DNA of 59,885 bases from Silicimonas sp. (GTDB taxonomy: Bacteria > Pseudomonadota > Alphaproteobacteria > Rhodobacterales > Rhodobacteraceae). Shown here one piece after another: positions 1-8,750 of the stretch. The DNA lies in the NCBI GenBank assembly GCA_022826385.1, contig JAJDUZ010000015.1, positions 1 through 59,885 on the forward strand. The letters are read 5' to 3'. Both the position numbers and the translations under genes were made by a program. Position 1 is the first letter of the stretch. Each line of letters starts with the position of its first letter. The notes beneath the pieces were generated by a model. That model saw only the letters and a program-made list of their open reading frames with translations. It did no database searches and was not told where the DNA came from.

Positions 1-86
1 TCAGGTTCGAGAGATCCATTGCGGCCTCTGATTCGATTTCGGTCAGAAAACGTCATAGACGGTTGACAGAAGAATGTCCAGCCGGT

Positions 87-248
87 TCAGAAAACCCAAT
101 GTAGAAACAGACGATCATGCACAGAAAAAATTCGCCGTGGGGCCTTTGTCCGCCCGAACTTCACAGCGTTTGCATCGGCCTGTTTCCGCGACGTGTCGCG
201 GGCCTTGGCTTTGCGGGCTTTGTTCAGGTTGATGATCTTCCCGGTCAT
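87..248 (-). CDS. DUF4169 family small protein with an atypical, shortened C-terminus
   Basis: A 53-residue basic protein. The first 35 residues (MTGKIINLNKARKAKARD..., then ADANAVKFGRTKA) match the DUF4169 pattern common in Rhodobacteraceae next to fumC. After the GRTKA motif family members usually carry a charged, Ala/Glu/Arg-rich helix; here the tail is hydrophobic and aromatic (ends FLHWVF) and no other frame restores the usual tail, so the gene looks truncated or altered rather than frameshifted by one base. The start at 248 is chosen because the upstream in-frame codons run through a terminator hairpin. Function unknown. Confidence 0.6.
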   Translation of the reverse strand: MTGKIINLNKARKAKARDTSRKQADANAVKFGRTKAPRRIFSVHDRLFLHWVF

Positions 249-261
249 GGGACCAGCATAA

Positions 262-299
262 GAAAACACCCCCGGGTCGTCCATCGCGTCCCGGGGGTG
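262..299 (-). terminator. Intrinsic terminator of the VPLPA-CTERM gene
   Basis: A 10-bp perfect stem (CACCCCCGGG at 267-276 with CCCGGGGGTG at 290-299) is followed on the minus strand by TTTTC. It lies 22 bases downstream of the VPLPA-CTERM stop codon and just before the DUF4169 start. Confidence 0.75.
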
Positions 300-321
300 C
301 TGGTGTTCGGTCGTGCCAGTG

Positions 322-1002
322 TCAGGCGTGCCGGCGGCGCATCAGGCCGAGACCACCGAGGCCGGCCAGCAATAGCAGCGCCGAGGCGGGCAGGGGGACT
401 TCGGAGACGGTCATGCTTTTGCCGACGAAGGCGGAGGTGCCTTGTTGGTTGTTGTAGCTGAAGTAGCTGATGCCGTACTCGCCGTCTGCGGTCGATCCGT
501 AGCCGTAGTCGTAGTTGTAGAAGTACGCCTGATCGTAGCCATAGGTGTAGCTCGTGTAGTTGTATGCACGCACCTGGCCCACAACGTACTCCTCCACTTG
601 CCCGGACGCGTTGTACGTGTAGCCCGAGTTGTAGAACTGAATGGAGTTGTAGCTGCTTCCCACGGTCGAAAGTGTATCTGCCGTCGCCGAGAAGGTTCCG
701 GTTTTGTAGGCGTTCAAGCCACTGTCAGGCGTCGACGAAATCGAATACGAGCTGTGTTCGCCTGTCAGTGTGAACTGCCAAGACACGATATTGCTTTGAT
801 CGATTGTCCCGAGCGAACCGTCGGTCTCGACGGTGCCGGTGACCCGGACATCGCCAGTCCCGTAAGTGCGTGTCTCGTAGTCGTAGTAGGAGTTCGAATA
901 GCCGCTCGAACTTGTCCCGACCGTGTAGTCGAATTGATAGGTCAACGCCGACGCTGGCGTTGACAGAAGCGCCGCCGCTGCGGCCAGATAAATTAGTCTC
1001 AC
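322..1002 (-). CDS. VPLPA-CTERM sorting-signal exported protein, tyrosine-rich
   Basis: About 226 residues starting at a GTG: signal peptide (VRLIYLAAAAALL, cleavage near ASA), a Tyr/Ser/Gly-rich body and a C-terminal VPLPA motif followed by a hydrophobic Leu/Ala/Gly helix and MRRRHA. That tripartite tail is the VPLPA-CTERM signal, recognised in this group by exosortase D-type enzymes (family knowledge); the protein is probably processed at the membrane and delivered to the envelope or exopolysaccharide matrix. The central 60 residues are packed with Tyr pairs spaced by Gly/Asn/Asp. An ATG 13 codons upstream (1041) is possible, but GTG at 1002 has a GGGGTG ribosome site and begins exactly at the signal peptide. 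No exosortase is encoded in the window. Confidence 0.8.
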   Translation of the reverse strand: MRLIYLAAAAALLSTPASALTYQFDYTVGTSSSGYSNSYYDYETRTYGTGDVRVTGTVETDGSLGTIDQSNIVSWQFTLTGEHSSYSISSTPDSGLNAYKTGTFSATADTLSTVGSSYNSIQFYNSGYTYNASGQVEEYVVGQVRAYNYTSYTYGYDQAYFYNYDYGYGSTADGEYGISYFSYNNQQGTSAFVGKSMTVSEVPLPASALLLLAGLGGLGLMRRRHA

Positions 1003-1096
1003 AAAAACACCCCGTGTGTTACTGTTAAACACACAGCACACCCCAGGATTGTGCGAAAATTGTCATGAGTCAAGTTTTGACCCGCGCGCGCCGTGC

Positions 1097-2488
1097 CTAT
1101 TTTGGCCCGATCATCTGTTCGGGGCGGACCACGCGGTCAAAGGTCTCTTCATCGACAAAGCCAAGCGCAATGGCCTCTTCCTTCAGTGTTGTCCCGTTTT
1201 TATGGGCTGTTTTCGCAACCGTCGTGGCGTTGTCATAACCGATCGTGGGGGCCAGCGCGGTGACCAGCATCAGGCTTTCGCGCATCAGCTTCTCGATCCG
1301 GTCGTTGTTGGCCTTGATGCCCGCGACGCAATTGTCGTTAAAGGCGCTGGCGGCATCGCCCAGAAGTTGCATCGACTGCAGAACGTTATAGGCCATCATC
1401 GGCTTGTAGACGTTCAGCTCGAAATGGCCCTGGCTTCCGGCAAATCCGACCGCGGCGTCGTTACCGATGACATGGGCACAGACCTGCGTCATGGCCTCGC
1501 ACTGGGTCGGGTTGACCTTGCCGGGCATGATCGACGAGCCGGGTTCGTTTTCCGGCAAGAGCAGTTCGTAAAGACCGCAGCGCGGGCCCGAGCCCAGAAG
1601 GCGGATGTCGTTGGCGATCTTAAAGAGGCTGGCGGCGGCGGCCTTGAGCGCGCCGGACATCGCGACCATCGCGTCATGGGCAGCCAGTGCCTCGAACTTG
1701 TTGGGCGCAGTGACGAAGGGCAGGCCGGTGATCCGGGCCATGTTGGCGGCCACTTCCTCGCCCCAGCCCTTGGGGGTGTTGAGCCCGGTGCCAACGGCGG
1801 TGCCGCCTTGCGCCAGTTCATAGATGTCGCCCAGTGCGGCCTCGACCCGTTCGATCGATTTGGCGACCTGGTGGGTGTAGCCCGAGAACTCCTGCGCCAG
1901 GGTCAGCGGGGTCGCGTCCATCGTGTGGGTGCGGCCGATCTTGATGATGCCGTCGAACTCGGCGGTCTTGGCTTCGAGCGTGGCGTGCAGCTTCTTCAGT
2001 CCCGGCAGCAGCACATCGCGTGCCGTCATCGCCGTGGCCACGTGCATGGCCGTCGGGAACGTGTCGTTCGATGACTGGCCCATGTTGCAATGGTCGTTCG
2101 GGTGAACCGGGGACTTCGACCCCATCTCGCCACCAAGGATTTCGATGGCGCGGTTCGAGACGACCTCGTTCGCGTTCATGTTCGACTGCGTGCCCGACCC
2201 CGTTTGCCAGACGACCAGTGGGAAATGCGCGTCAAGCTGACCGCTGACCACTTCCGATGCGGCCTGGATCATTGCGTCGGCGATCTCGGCGGGAAGTTTG
2301 CCACTGGCTTTGTTGGCTTCGGCGCAGGCCTGCTTGATGACGCCCAGAGCGCGGACGATGGCGGTGGGCTGGGTTTCCCAGCCAATGGGGAAGTTCATCA
2401 GCGAGCGCTGCGTCTGTGCGCCCCAGTACTTGTCCGAGGGAACCTCAAGCGGGCCGAAGCTGTCGGTTTCTGTGCGGGTGTCGGTCAT
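1097..2488 (-). CDS. fumC: Class II fumarate hydratase
   Basis: Interconverts fumarate and malate in the TCA cycle, cytoplasmic homotetramer without an iron-sulfur cluster. At 463 residues the length is normal. The superfamily signature [10 protein letters not shown] (317-326) holds the catalytic Ser318; [10 protein letters not shown] (185-194) gives the active-site His, and [10 protein letters not shown] (97-106) is the substrate-binding loop. A GAGGAGA ribosome site precedes the ATG at 2488. It follows the unknown gene ending at 2557 on the same strand and may be cotranscribed with it. Confidence 0.98.
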   Translation of the reverse strand: MTDTRTETDSFGPLEVPSDKYWGAQTQRSLMNFPIGWETQPTAIVRALGVIKQACAEANKASGKLPAEIADAMIQAASEVVSGQLDAHFPLVVWQTGSGTQSNMNANEVVSNRAIEILGGEMGSKSPVHPNDHCNMGQSSNDTFPTAMHVATAMTARDVLLPGLKKLHATLEAKTAEFDGIIKIGRTHTMDATPLTLAQEFSGYTHQVAKSIERVEAALGDIYELAQGGTAVGTGLNTPKGWGEEVAANMARITGLPFVTAPNKFEALAAHDAMVAMSGALKAAAASLFKIANDIRLLGSGPRCGLYELLLPENEPGSSIMPGKVNPTQCEAMTQVCAHVIGNDAAVGFAGSQGHFELNVYKPMMAYNVLQSMQLLGDAASAFNDNCVAGIKANNDRIEKLMRESLMLVTALAPTIGYDNATTVAKTAHKNGTTLKEEAIALGFVDEETFDRVVRPEQMIGPK

Positions 2489-2556
2489 CGCGGCTCTCCT
2501 CGTGGCAACTGCCGAGAGCTATAGGCAAGCCTTGCACCGCGTGCAATGTGCGGCGC

Positions 2557-3144
2557 TCAGGCGAGACGTCGCAGGTAGGCATCCTTGTAGTCGGGATGGT
2601 TGGCAAGGATGCGGGCCAGCCGGTCGCGCATTTCCGTGTAATCGTCGCCATAGAAGAAGAACCGCGTGTGGCCGTCCTTCTCGATCCAGCCGCGATTGAC
2701 GCCGATCTTGCCGATGGCGCTGCGGCACATCTCGGCCAGGGTCTGACGCGCGTCGGCGTCGGGGGTCAGTTCGTTTTCGACCGCAAGCTCAAGGCCTTCG
2801 GCACGCCCGAAGAGAAGCGGCGTGCCCGGCGCTTCGCTGAAGCGGATGGATGACCCGAACGGGGCCGACAGGGTTTCCAGCATGTCGGCCACGGTTTCCA
2901 GCGCGGCGCGGCCGGGTTGGCGAAGGCCGAGATAGAGATCGACGCCGATCACCTCGCCGCTGGCGCGCTTGCGCAGCATCGAGCCCATGACGGTGCCAAG
3001 GGCGGCGGCGGCAAGTTGTTCTTTCAGAGGGGCAGCGAAGAGTTTCTCGGCGTCGCGGTGACCCAGTCGGACCGGCATGTGAACATCTGCCAGCGTCACG
3101 CCGTGCACGGTGTTTGTTTTGAACTTCAGGTCACGAAACAACAT
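2557..3144 (-). CDS. Conserved hypothetical protein upstream of fumC
   Basis: A 195-residue soluble protein that I do not recognise. It has no signal peptide or membrane segment. Composition and pattern suggest an alpha/beta fold with two halves: an N-terminal half with GTVMGSMLRKR and VDLYLGLRQPGR, and a C-terminal half with IGVNRGWIEKDG and FFFYGDDYTEMRDRLARIL. The start at 3144 is favoured over longer in-frame options because AGGAAGAG sits about eight bases upstream. It lies 68 bases ahead of fumC on the same strand. Confidence 0.8.
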   Translation of the reverse strand: MLFRDLKFKTNTVHGVTLADVHMPVRLGHRDAEKLFAAPLKEQLAAAALGTVMGSMLRKRASGEVIGVDLYLGLRQPGRAALETVADMLETLSAPFGSSIRFSEAPGTPLLFGRAEGLELAVENELTPDADARQTLAEMCRSAIGKIGVNRGWIEKDGHTRFFFYGDDYTEMRDRLARILANHPDYKDAYLRRLA

Positions 3145-3233
3145 GGCCGCACTCTTCCTCATCCCTGCGCAGTCCAATCGTCGCCCATCAATGTGGCGGT
3201 ATCTGGAATGCGGAATGGCAGGAGAGGGGCGGT

Positions 3234-3437
3234 TCAGTGTCGGGCAGACAATTCGGCATTCAGTTTGCTGACAAGGCGGCTGGCGGTCCGCTCGCACAGG
3301 GCCGGGATGATTGCGTGCAGCAGGGCGGCCATTGCAGCGGCGAAGAGGATCAGGGCAAAGCGCAGCGCGACACGGGCGTGCTGCAGGTAGGTTTCGTTGA
3401 CCGATGCGGGGTGTTGGGTGAAGATCTGTGCGAACAT
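3234..3437 (-). CDS. DUF6356 family small membrane protein
   Basis: A 67-residue protein beginning MFAQIFTQHPASVNETY, with one central hydrophobic segment (about residues 24-43) and a charged C-terminal tail ending ELSARH. This matches the DUF6356 group found mainly in Rhodobacterales; function unknown. An AGGAGA ribosome site six bases upstream fixes the start at 3437. It is divergent from the Lrp-type regulator, so the two share a 100-base upstream region. Confidence 0.8.
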   Translation of the reverse strand: MFAQIFTQHPASVNETYLQHARVALRFALILFAAAMAALLHAIIPALCERTASRLVSKLNAELSARH

Positions 3438-3541
3438 GGGTGGTCTCCTTTTGGCGGAAACTGTCACGCATGTGACAAAAAACTTTCCCAAATTTTCTGC
3501 TCGATATTGAGTATATGTGGAAAATTTCCCATAAAGACTTC

Positions 3542-4012
3542 ATGGAAGAGGAAATTGATGGCATTGATCGGCGCTTGCTGGGCGAATTGCAACGCGACGC
3601 CGGGCAAAATCTCGAAGAGATCGGCGCTGCCGTTGGTCTCAGCCGGAATGCCGTCTGGCGGCGTGTGCGCCGGTTGGAAGAGGTGGGCGTGATCCGGGGG
3701 CGGGTTGCGCTTCTGGACGGCGATCGTTTGGGGCTGGGCCTGAGCGTGTTCATTCAGGTGCGCACCAACCGCCACGAACCCGATTGGCTCGACCGGTTTG
3801 CCAAGGCAATGCGTGAGACGCCCGAGATCCTTGGGGCCTATCGCATGTCGGGGGATCTCGATTACCTGATCCGGGCGCGGGTGCGCGATATGGCGGCCTA
3901 TGATCGGCTCTATCAGCGGCTGATCCGCCGGGTCGAGTTGGCCGATGTCAGTGCGTCTTTCGTGATGGAAGAGCTGAAGGACACCAACGCCTTGCCACTC
4001 TTTCAGGGCTGA
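3542..4012 (+). CDS. Lrp/AsnC family transcriptional regulator
   Basis: About 156 residues. An N-terminal winged helix-turn-helix (DRRLLGELQRDAG, then IGAAVGLSRNAVWRRV) is followed by an alpha-beta RAM effector domain (LSVFIQVRTN, YRMSGDLDYLIRA, VSASFVMEELKD), the standard Lrp/AsnC layout; such proteins form octamers and sense amino acids. ATG at 3542 is preferred because family members begin a few residues before the ID(R)RLL motif; an upstream ATG at 3515 would add nine residues. Ribosome site weak at both. Its target may be the divergent DUF6356 gene or itself; the ligand cannot be told. Confidence 0.93.
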   Translation: MEEEIDGIDRRLLGELQRDAGQNLEEIGAAVGLSRNAVWRRVRRLEEVGVIRGRVALLDGDRLGLGLSVFIQVRTNRHEPDWLDRFAKAMRETPEILGAYRMSGDLDYLIRARVRDMAAYDRLYQRLIRRVELADVSASFVMEELKDTNALPLFQG

Positions 4013-4371
4013 TAGGCGGCTCGCGTCGGTTCGGGCCGGACGAGATCGTCGAGCATGTGCGAGATATCCTCGATCTGCTCGGCAATCACATGGGTGACCC
4101 CGCTTTCGCGTTGCACACGCCCGGTCACCTTCAGCGCCCGCCCGGCAATCACCGCACGACGGAAGCGTTCATACATCTTGCGCCAGACGATGATGTTCGA
4201 AATCCCGGTTTCATCCTCAAGCGTGATGAAGATCACGCCCTTGGCCGTGCCGGGCCGTTGCCGCACCAGAACGAGACCGGCCACGGCAATGCGCGCGCCA
4301 TTCGGAGGAATGTCGAGTTGGTCATGGGGCAGGCAGGCCGGTGGGCGAGGCCAGTTGGCATAAGGCGACAT
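4003..4371 (-). CDS. Stand-alone DnaE2 C-terminal OB-fold domain, SOS-regulated
   Basis: 122 residues. From residue 27 to about 108 (RIAVAGLVLVRQRPGTAKG, then LEDETGISNIIVWRKMYERFRR and GRVQRESGVTHVIAEQIED) it matches the C-terminal OB-fold of the error-prone polymerase DnaE2; the roughly 950-residue polymerase core is absent. The first 25 residues do not resemble the matching part of DnaE2, and no polymerase remnant is visible upstream in any minus frame. A LexA box ends two bases before the ATG, no ribosome site exists, and a plausible -35/-10 pair places +1 at the ATG, so the mRNA is probably leaderless. It may be a relic of a deleted dnaE2, or a surviving SOS-induced single-stranded-DNA binding module. 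Its tail overlaps the lrp gene end by ten bases. Confidence 0.75.
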   Translation of the reverse strand: MSPYANWPRPPACLPHDQLDIPPNGARIAVAGLVLVRQRPGTAKGVIFITLEDETGISNIIVWRKMYERFRRAVIAGRALKVTGRVQRESGVTHVIAEQIEDISHMLDDLVRPEPTRAAYQP

Positions 4372-4373
4372 AA

Positions 4374-4388
4374 GAACAAAAATAGAAC
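4374..4388 (-). promoter_or_regulatory. LexA box in front of the DnaE2 OB-fold gene
   Basis: On the minus strand the sequence reads GTTC-TATTTTT-GTTC, an exact match to the alphaproteobacterial LexA operator GTTC-N7-GTTC. TATTTT inside the spacer can serve as -10, with TTGCGC sixteen bases upstream as -35, so bound LexA would cover the promoter core. The box lies two bases from the ATG. Confidence 0.8.
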
Positions 4389-5683
<1,295 letters not shown>

Positions 5684-5686
<3 letters not shown>

Positions 5687-5760
5687 CGGCGACGCCAAGG
5701 GAGGAGAGGCGCCGCCGCCTGAGAGACAAAGAGCAAAGGGAGGAGGAGCTCTTTGTGTCT
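5684..5760 (-). ncRNA. CcsR-like 'cuckoo' small RNA, distal copy (two CCUCCUCCC hairpins)
   Basis: Two adjacent hairpins on the minus strand. The first (5727-5755) is an 8-bp stem CAAAGAGC/GCTCTTTG whose loop reads UCCUCCUCCCUUU. The second (5688-5716) is a 9-bp GC stem with a CUCCUCCCUU loop and a G-U pair that exists only in minus-strand RNA. AATTTTT follows the last stem (5682-5676), so it may double as terminator. In Rhodobacter sphaeroides the stress-induced CcsR RNAs carry such loops and are processed from a transcript with a DUF1127 gene upstream; the same order is seen here. The loop complements Shine-Dalgarno sequences. Confidence 0.8.
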
Positions 5761-5794
5761 GGCACCCGTCGCTTCTGCAAACGGGCGGTATTAG

Positions 5795-5872
5795 GTCCGG
5801 CGACGCCAGGGAGGAGGAAGGCGCCGCCGCGTCCTACGAGATCCCAGGGAGGAGGAAGGGACCTCGAAGCTT
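5795..5872 (-). ncRNA. CcsR-like 'cuckoo' small RNA, proximal copy (two CCUCCUCCC hairpins)
   Basis: It begins about a dozen bases after the DUF1127 stop codon. Hairpins at 5837-5866 and 5799-5828 both present the loop UUCCUCCUCCCU. Each 9-bp stem closes fully only as minus-strand RNA, where one position is G-U; in plus-strand RNA it would be an A-C mismatch. The 38 bases between this RNA and the next hold a weaker CCCGT/ACGGG stem and are probably a processing spacer. Exact ends are estimated. Confidence 0.8.
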
Positions 5873-5877
5873 GTTCT

Positions 5878-6042
5878 TCATCCGCCGTAGGCGGCCTTGC
5901 GGGCGATCCTGCGGAAATCCGACCGGGAAAGGCCGAGATCTGCGCATTCGCGATCACCCAAATGGTTCAGCTCGCTCAGCGTGTCGCGGTACTTGCGGTA
6001 CCGGACATATGATTGAGCCAAGCTGTCAAAGCGCGTGCCCAT
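5878..6042 (-). CDS. DUF1127 small protein, CcaF1-like
   Basis: A 54-residue Arg-rich protein (MGTRFDSLAQSYVRYRKY..., ending RRIARKAAYGG) with the DUF1127 core LSELNHLGDRECADLGLSR. In R. sphaeroides the corresponding DUF1127 protein (CcaF1, RSP_6037) is an RNA-binding protein made from the same RpoH-dependent transcript as the CcsR RNAs; here two CcsR-like RNAs follow directly. AAAGGA upstream supports the start at 6042. It probably responds to heat or oxidative stress, though I could not identify the promoter with confidence. Confidence 0.85.
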   Translation of the reverse strand: MGTRFDSLAQSYVRYRKYRDTLSELNHLGDRECADLGLSRSDFRRIARKAAYGG

Positions 6043-6278
6043 GTCACTGATCCTTTGCTGTGCTCCGGAGAGCGTTGTTCTTTACGTGCGTCAAAGATAA
6101 GCCAATGCTGCGCGTGCACAATAGTCTCTGCTGCAATGCAGCTATGCGCTGGCGTCATAGTTAACCTTATGTAAAGTTTAGACTTTGCGTAAATCTTCAT
6201 CAGTGACGCTTCGTCTTCTTGCGTCTCGGGCCGAAGGGCGCTCAAAAGGGGCAACGGACAAGAAAAAAGGTGCCGAAC

Positions 6279-7355
6279 ATGTCGATTGATCGCGACGCCA
6301 TCCTTGACAGGTTGAAAACCGTTGCCGTGCCAAGCGGCGGTGATTTGATCTCGCGCGATTTGGTGCGGGCTTTGCAGATCGACGGTGATTCCGTGCGATT
6401 CGTCATCGAAGCCAGCGATCCGGACATGGCGCGGCAGTTGGAAGGCGCGCGCGGCGAGGCCGAAGCGGCCGTTGCGGCGCTGGACGGGGTTTCCAAGGTC
6501 AGCGCCGTCCTGACGGCGCACGGGCCGGCACCTGCCGCGCCCGAGCCGCCTTCGCTCAAGATCGGTGGTCATCCGAAGCCGCAGCAGGGTGGACCGCAGA
6601 AAGTCACAGGTGTTGACCGGATTATCGCGATTGGCTCGGGCAAGGGCGGCGTGGGCAAGTCGACCGTTTCGTCGAACCTTGCCGTGGCATTGGCCGCCGA
6701 GGGGCGCAAGGTGGGTCTTTTGGATGCCGATATCTATGGGCCGTCGCAACCGCAGATGATGGGGGTGATGAAACGCCCGTCCTCGCCAGATGGGAAAACG
6801 ATCATTCCCTTGCAGGCTCATGGGGTTACGCTGATGTCCATCGGCTTCATGGTGGCGCCCGAGAAGGCCGTTGTCTGGCGCGGACCGATGTTGATGGGAG
6901 CGCTTCAGCAGATGCTGGGGCAGGTGCAATGGGGCGATCTGGATGTGCTTCTGATCGATCTGCCGCCGGGTACCGGGGATGTGCAGTTGACACTTTGTCA
7001 GAAGACTCAGGTCACGGGTGCAATCATCGTCTCGACCCCGCAGGATGTAGCCCTTCTGGATGCGCGGAAGGCAATCGACATGTTCGGAACGCTGAACACA
7101 CCGATCCTTGGCCTGATCGAAAACATGTCGAGCTATGTCTGCCCGAAATGCGGCCACGAAGAGCATCTCTTCGGTCATGGCGGCGTGCGCGACGAGGCCG
7201 AGCGGTTGAGCGTGCCGTTCCTGGGCGAGATTCCGTTGTCGCTGGACGTGCGTCTGGCGGGCGATGCCGGGATGCCAGTGGCTTTGGGCGATGGTGCGGT
7301 GTCCGACGCTTATCGCACCTTGGCCAAGCGTCTGGTCGGCGGGGGTATGGGGTAA
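6279..7355 (+). CDS. apbC: Mrp/NBP35 family iron-sulfur cluster carrier ATPase
   Basis: 358 residues. An N-terminal MIP18-like (DUF59) domain (1-85), a Pro/Gly linker and a P-loop ATPase of the MinD/Mrp class: deviant Walker A GSGKGGVGKST (119-129), Walker B VLLIDLPPGTGD (223-234) and the cluster-binding pair C288-P-K-C291. It assembles and transfers Fe-S clusters to apoproteins in the cytosol. AAAAAAGG upstream selects the ATG at 6279. Its 237-base upstream region is shared with the divergent DUF1127/CcsR unit. Confidence 0.95.
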   Translation: MSIDRDAILDRLKTVAVPSGGDLISRDLVRALQIDGDSVRFVIEASDPDMARQLEGARGEAEAAVAALDGVSKVSAVLTAHGPAPAAPEPPSLKIGGHPKPQQGGPQKVTGVDRIIAIGSGKGGVGKSTVSSNLAVALAAEGRKVGLLDADIYGPSQPQMMGVMKRPSSPDGKTIIPLQAHGVTLMSIGFMVAPEKAVVWRGPMLMGALQQMLGQVQWGDLDVLLIDLPPGTGDVQLTLCQKTQVTGAIIVSTPQDVALLDARKAIDMFGTLNTPILGLIENMSSYVCPKCGHEEHLFGHGGVRDEAERLSVPFLGEIPLSLDVRLAGDAGMPVALGDGAVSDAYRTLAKRLVGGGMG

Positions 7356-7389
7356 GGTCAGAAGGCTTTGCGCCTGCTTTGCCGTCGCG

Positions 7390-7460
7390 CCGGGCGAGGG
7401 GACTTTGCCCCCTCACACTCCCCCAGGATATTTTGAAACAGGCGAAGAGGTCTTTTGGTC
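7390..7460 (+). repeat. Dispersed intergenic repeat, copy 1
   Basis: A GC-rich inverted segment (GGGGACTTTGCCCCC, 7398-7412), then CCCCCAGGATATTTTGAAAC and AGGCGAAGA. The same architecture recurs at 49741-49832 (plus) and 45004-45082 (minus). This copy lies at the convergent apbC/waaA junction and supplies the last codons of waaA (SPVSKYPGGV on the minus strand), so the repeat has been taken into the coding sequence. Confidence 0.65.
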
Positions 7461-8750
7461 TGAACCTGCCGCGAGCGCGTCCTTGAGAACCTCCCAGGTT
7501 CGGGTCAGGACGGCGCGGCGGGTTTCGACGACGCGTGCCGCGCCTTCAAGCATTGCGGCCCGCCGGGTGTCGTCTTGAAGTGCGACGACAGCTTGTGCGA
7601 TCCCCTGAGCATCGTTGACGATCTGGCACGCGCCTTCTGCGATCAGGGCGTCGTAGCTTTCGGAAAAGTAGGACATGTGCGGACCAGAGAGGATGGCAGA
7701 GCCGAGGGCGGCCGCCTCGAACGGGTTTTTGCCATCGAGGCCGTCCGATAGTGAATGGCCGACGAACGAGACCGGGGCGAGGCGGTACCAGAGACCCATC
7801 TCGCCGAACGTGTCGGCAATATAGACTTGTGTCTTTGCCGTGAGTGGCTCATCGGCGCTGCGCCGTGCGACGTGATCGAAGGCGTTTTGTGCCATCTCCT
7901 GTGCCTCGGCTGCGTCTTCCTTGAAGCGCGGCGCAAGGATCAGGAGCGGGTTTTGCAGAACCGCGCTGACCAGCGTGTGCGCCGCGATCATGGCGGCATG
8001 CTCGCGCCCTTCAGTGGCGGCGGCGCACCAGACCGGACGTGTTCCGAAGACGGTTTGCAGATGGCTGAGTTCAGCGGGGTCAGCGGCCAGTGGGCGCGCC
8101 GCTGCCTTGAGAGCGCCCACGACCTCGACCGTTTTCGGATCGGCGCCAAGGGCCACGAACCGGTCGCGGCTGAGGCTGTCCTGAACAAGGAGACGGTCGA
8201 AAAAGCGCACCACGTCGCGGGTGAGGCCGCCGAGTTTTTTGCGGCGTTCGAAGTTGCTGTCCGGCACGCGGCTGTTGACCAGAACCATCGGGATGTTGCG
8301 GAGACGGGTTTCGACCATAAGGCGCGGCCAGAAGTCCAACTCGGCGAAGGCGGCAAGATCGGGGCGCCAGTGATCGAGGAAGGCGCGGGTTGCGCGAGCC
8401 GTGTCGATCGGCAGGAGGATATGCCGGCATCGATCAGGCAGGTTCGCCTTGGCCAATGCTTCGACCGAGGAGGCGGTTGAGGTGGTGAGCACCGCTTCCG
8501 CATCAGGCCTGTCACTGAGGGCGCGTTCGATCAGCGGCAGTAGCGCGAAACTTTCCCCGACCGAGAGCGCGTGGAACCAGAGAACCTTCGGATGTGTCGG
8601 CGCGCTTGTGTATGTGCCGTACTTCTCGGGCAGACGCGCAGGAACTTCCTTGCCGCGTTTCAGTCGGCGGTGGTGGATGATGCGCCAGAGCGGCTCGGAG
8701 ACCGCCGAAAACCCGAGATACAGCCGCAGCAGGGGCGACATCGGCGTCAC
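7413..8750 (-). CDS. waaA: 3-deoxy-D-manno-octulosonic acid (Kdo) transferase
   Basis: 445 residues, GT30 family. Transfers Kdo from CMP-Kdo to lipid A precursor at the cytoplasmic face of the inner membrane. An N-terminal anchor (MSPLLRLYLGFSAVSEPL) precedes RLPEKYG, which holds the catalytic Glu, then WFHALSVGES and the C-terminal donor-binding half with GHSLSDGLDGKNPFEAAALG. The start overlaps the kpsF stop as ATGA, so it is the last gene of the kdsB-kdsA-kpsF-waaA operon. The C-terminal residues derive from the dispersed repeat. Confidence 0.95.
   Translation of the reverse strand: MTPMSPLLRLYLGFSAVSEPLWRIIHHRRLKRGKEVPARLPEKYGTYTSAPTHPKVLWFHALSVGESFALLPLIERALSDRPDAEAVLTTSTASSVEALAKANLPDRCRHILLPIDTARATRAFLDHWRPDLAAFAELDFWPRLMVETRLRNIPMVLVNSRVPDSNFERRKKLGGLTRDVVRFFDRLLVQDSLSRDRFVALGADPKTVEVVGALKAAARPLAADPAELSHLQTVFGTRPVWCAAATEGREHAAMIAAHTLVSAVLQNPLLILAPRFKEDAAEAQEMAQNAFDHVARRSADEPLTAKTQVYIADTFGEMGLWYRLAPVSFVGHSLSDGLDGKNPFEAAALGSAILSGPHMSYFSESYDALIAEGACQIVNDAQGIAQAVVALQDDTRRAAMLEGAARVVETRRAVLTRTWEVLKDALAAGSDQKTSSPVSKYPGGV

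Noticed and set aside
1..19. Start of a minus-strand gene running off the left edge (MDLSNL, with AGAGG upstream)
   Set aside because: Only six codons are visible, too few to call.
3145..3753. N-terminal extension of the gene ending at 2557
   Set aside because: It would run antisense through DUF6356 and lrp; a good ribosome site lies before the internal ATG at 3144.
5688..5866. Regularly spaced GGGAGGAGG repeats, possible CRISPR array or tandem RBS array
   Set aside because: The repeats are loops of hairpins with variable stems and spacing, no cas genes are near, and the minus-strand reading matches CcsR RNAs.
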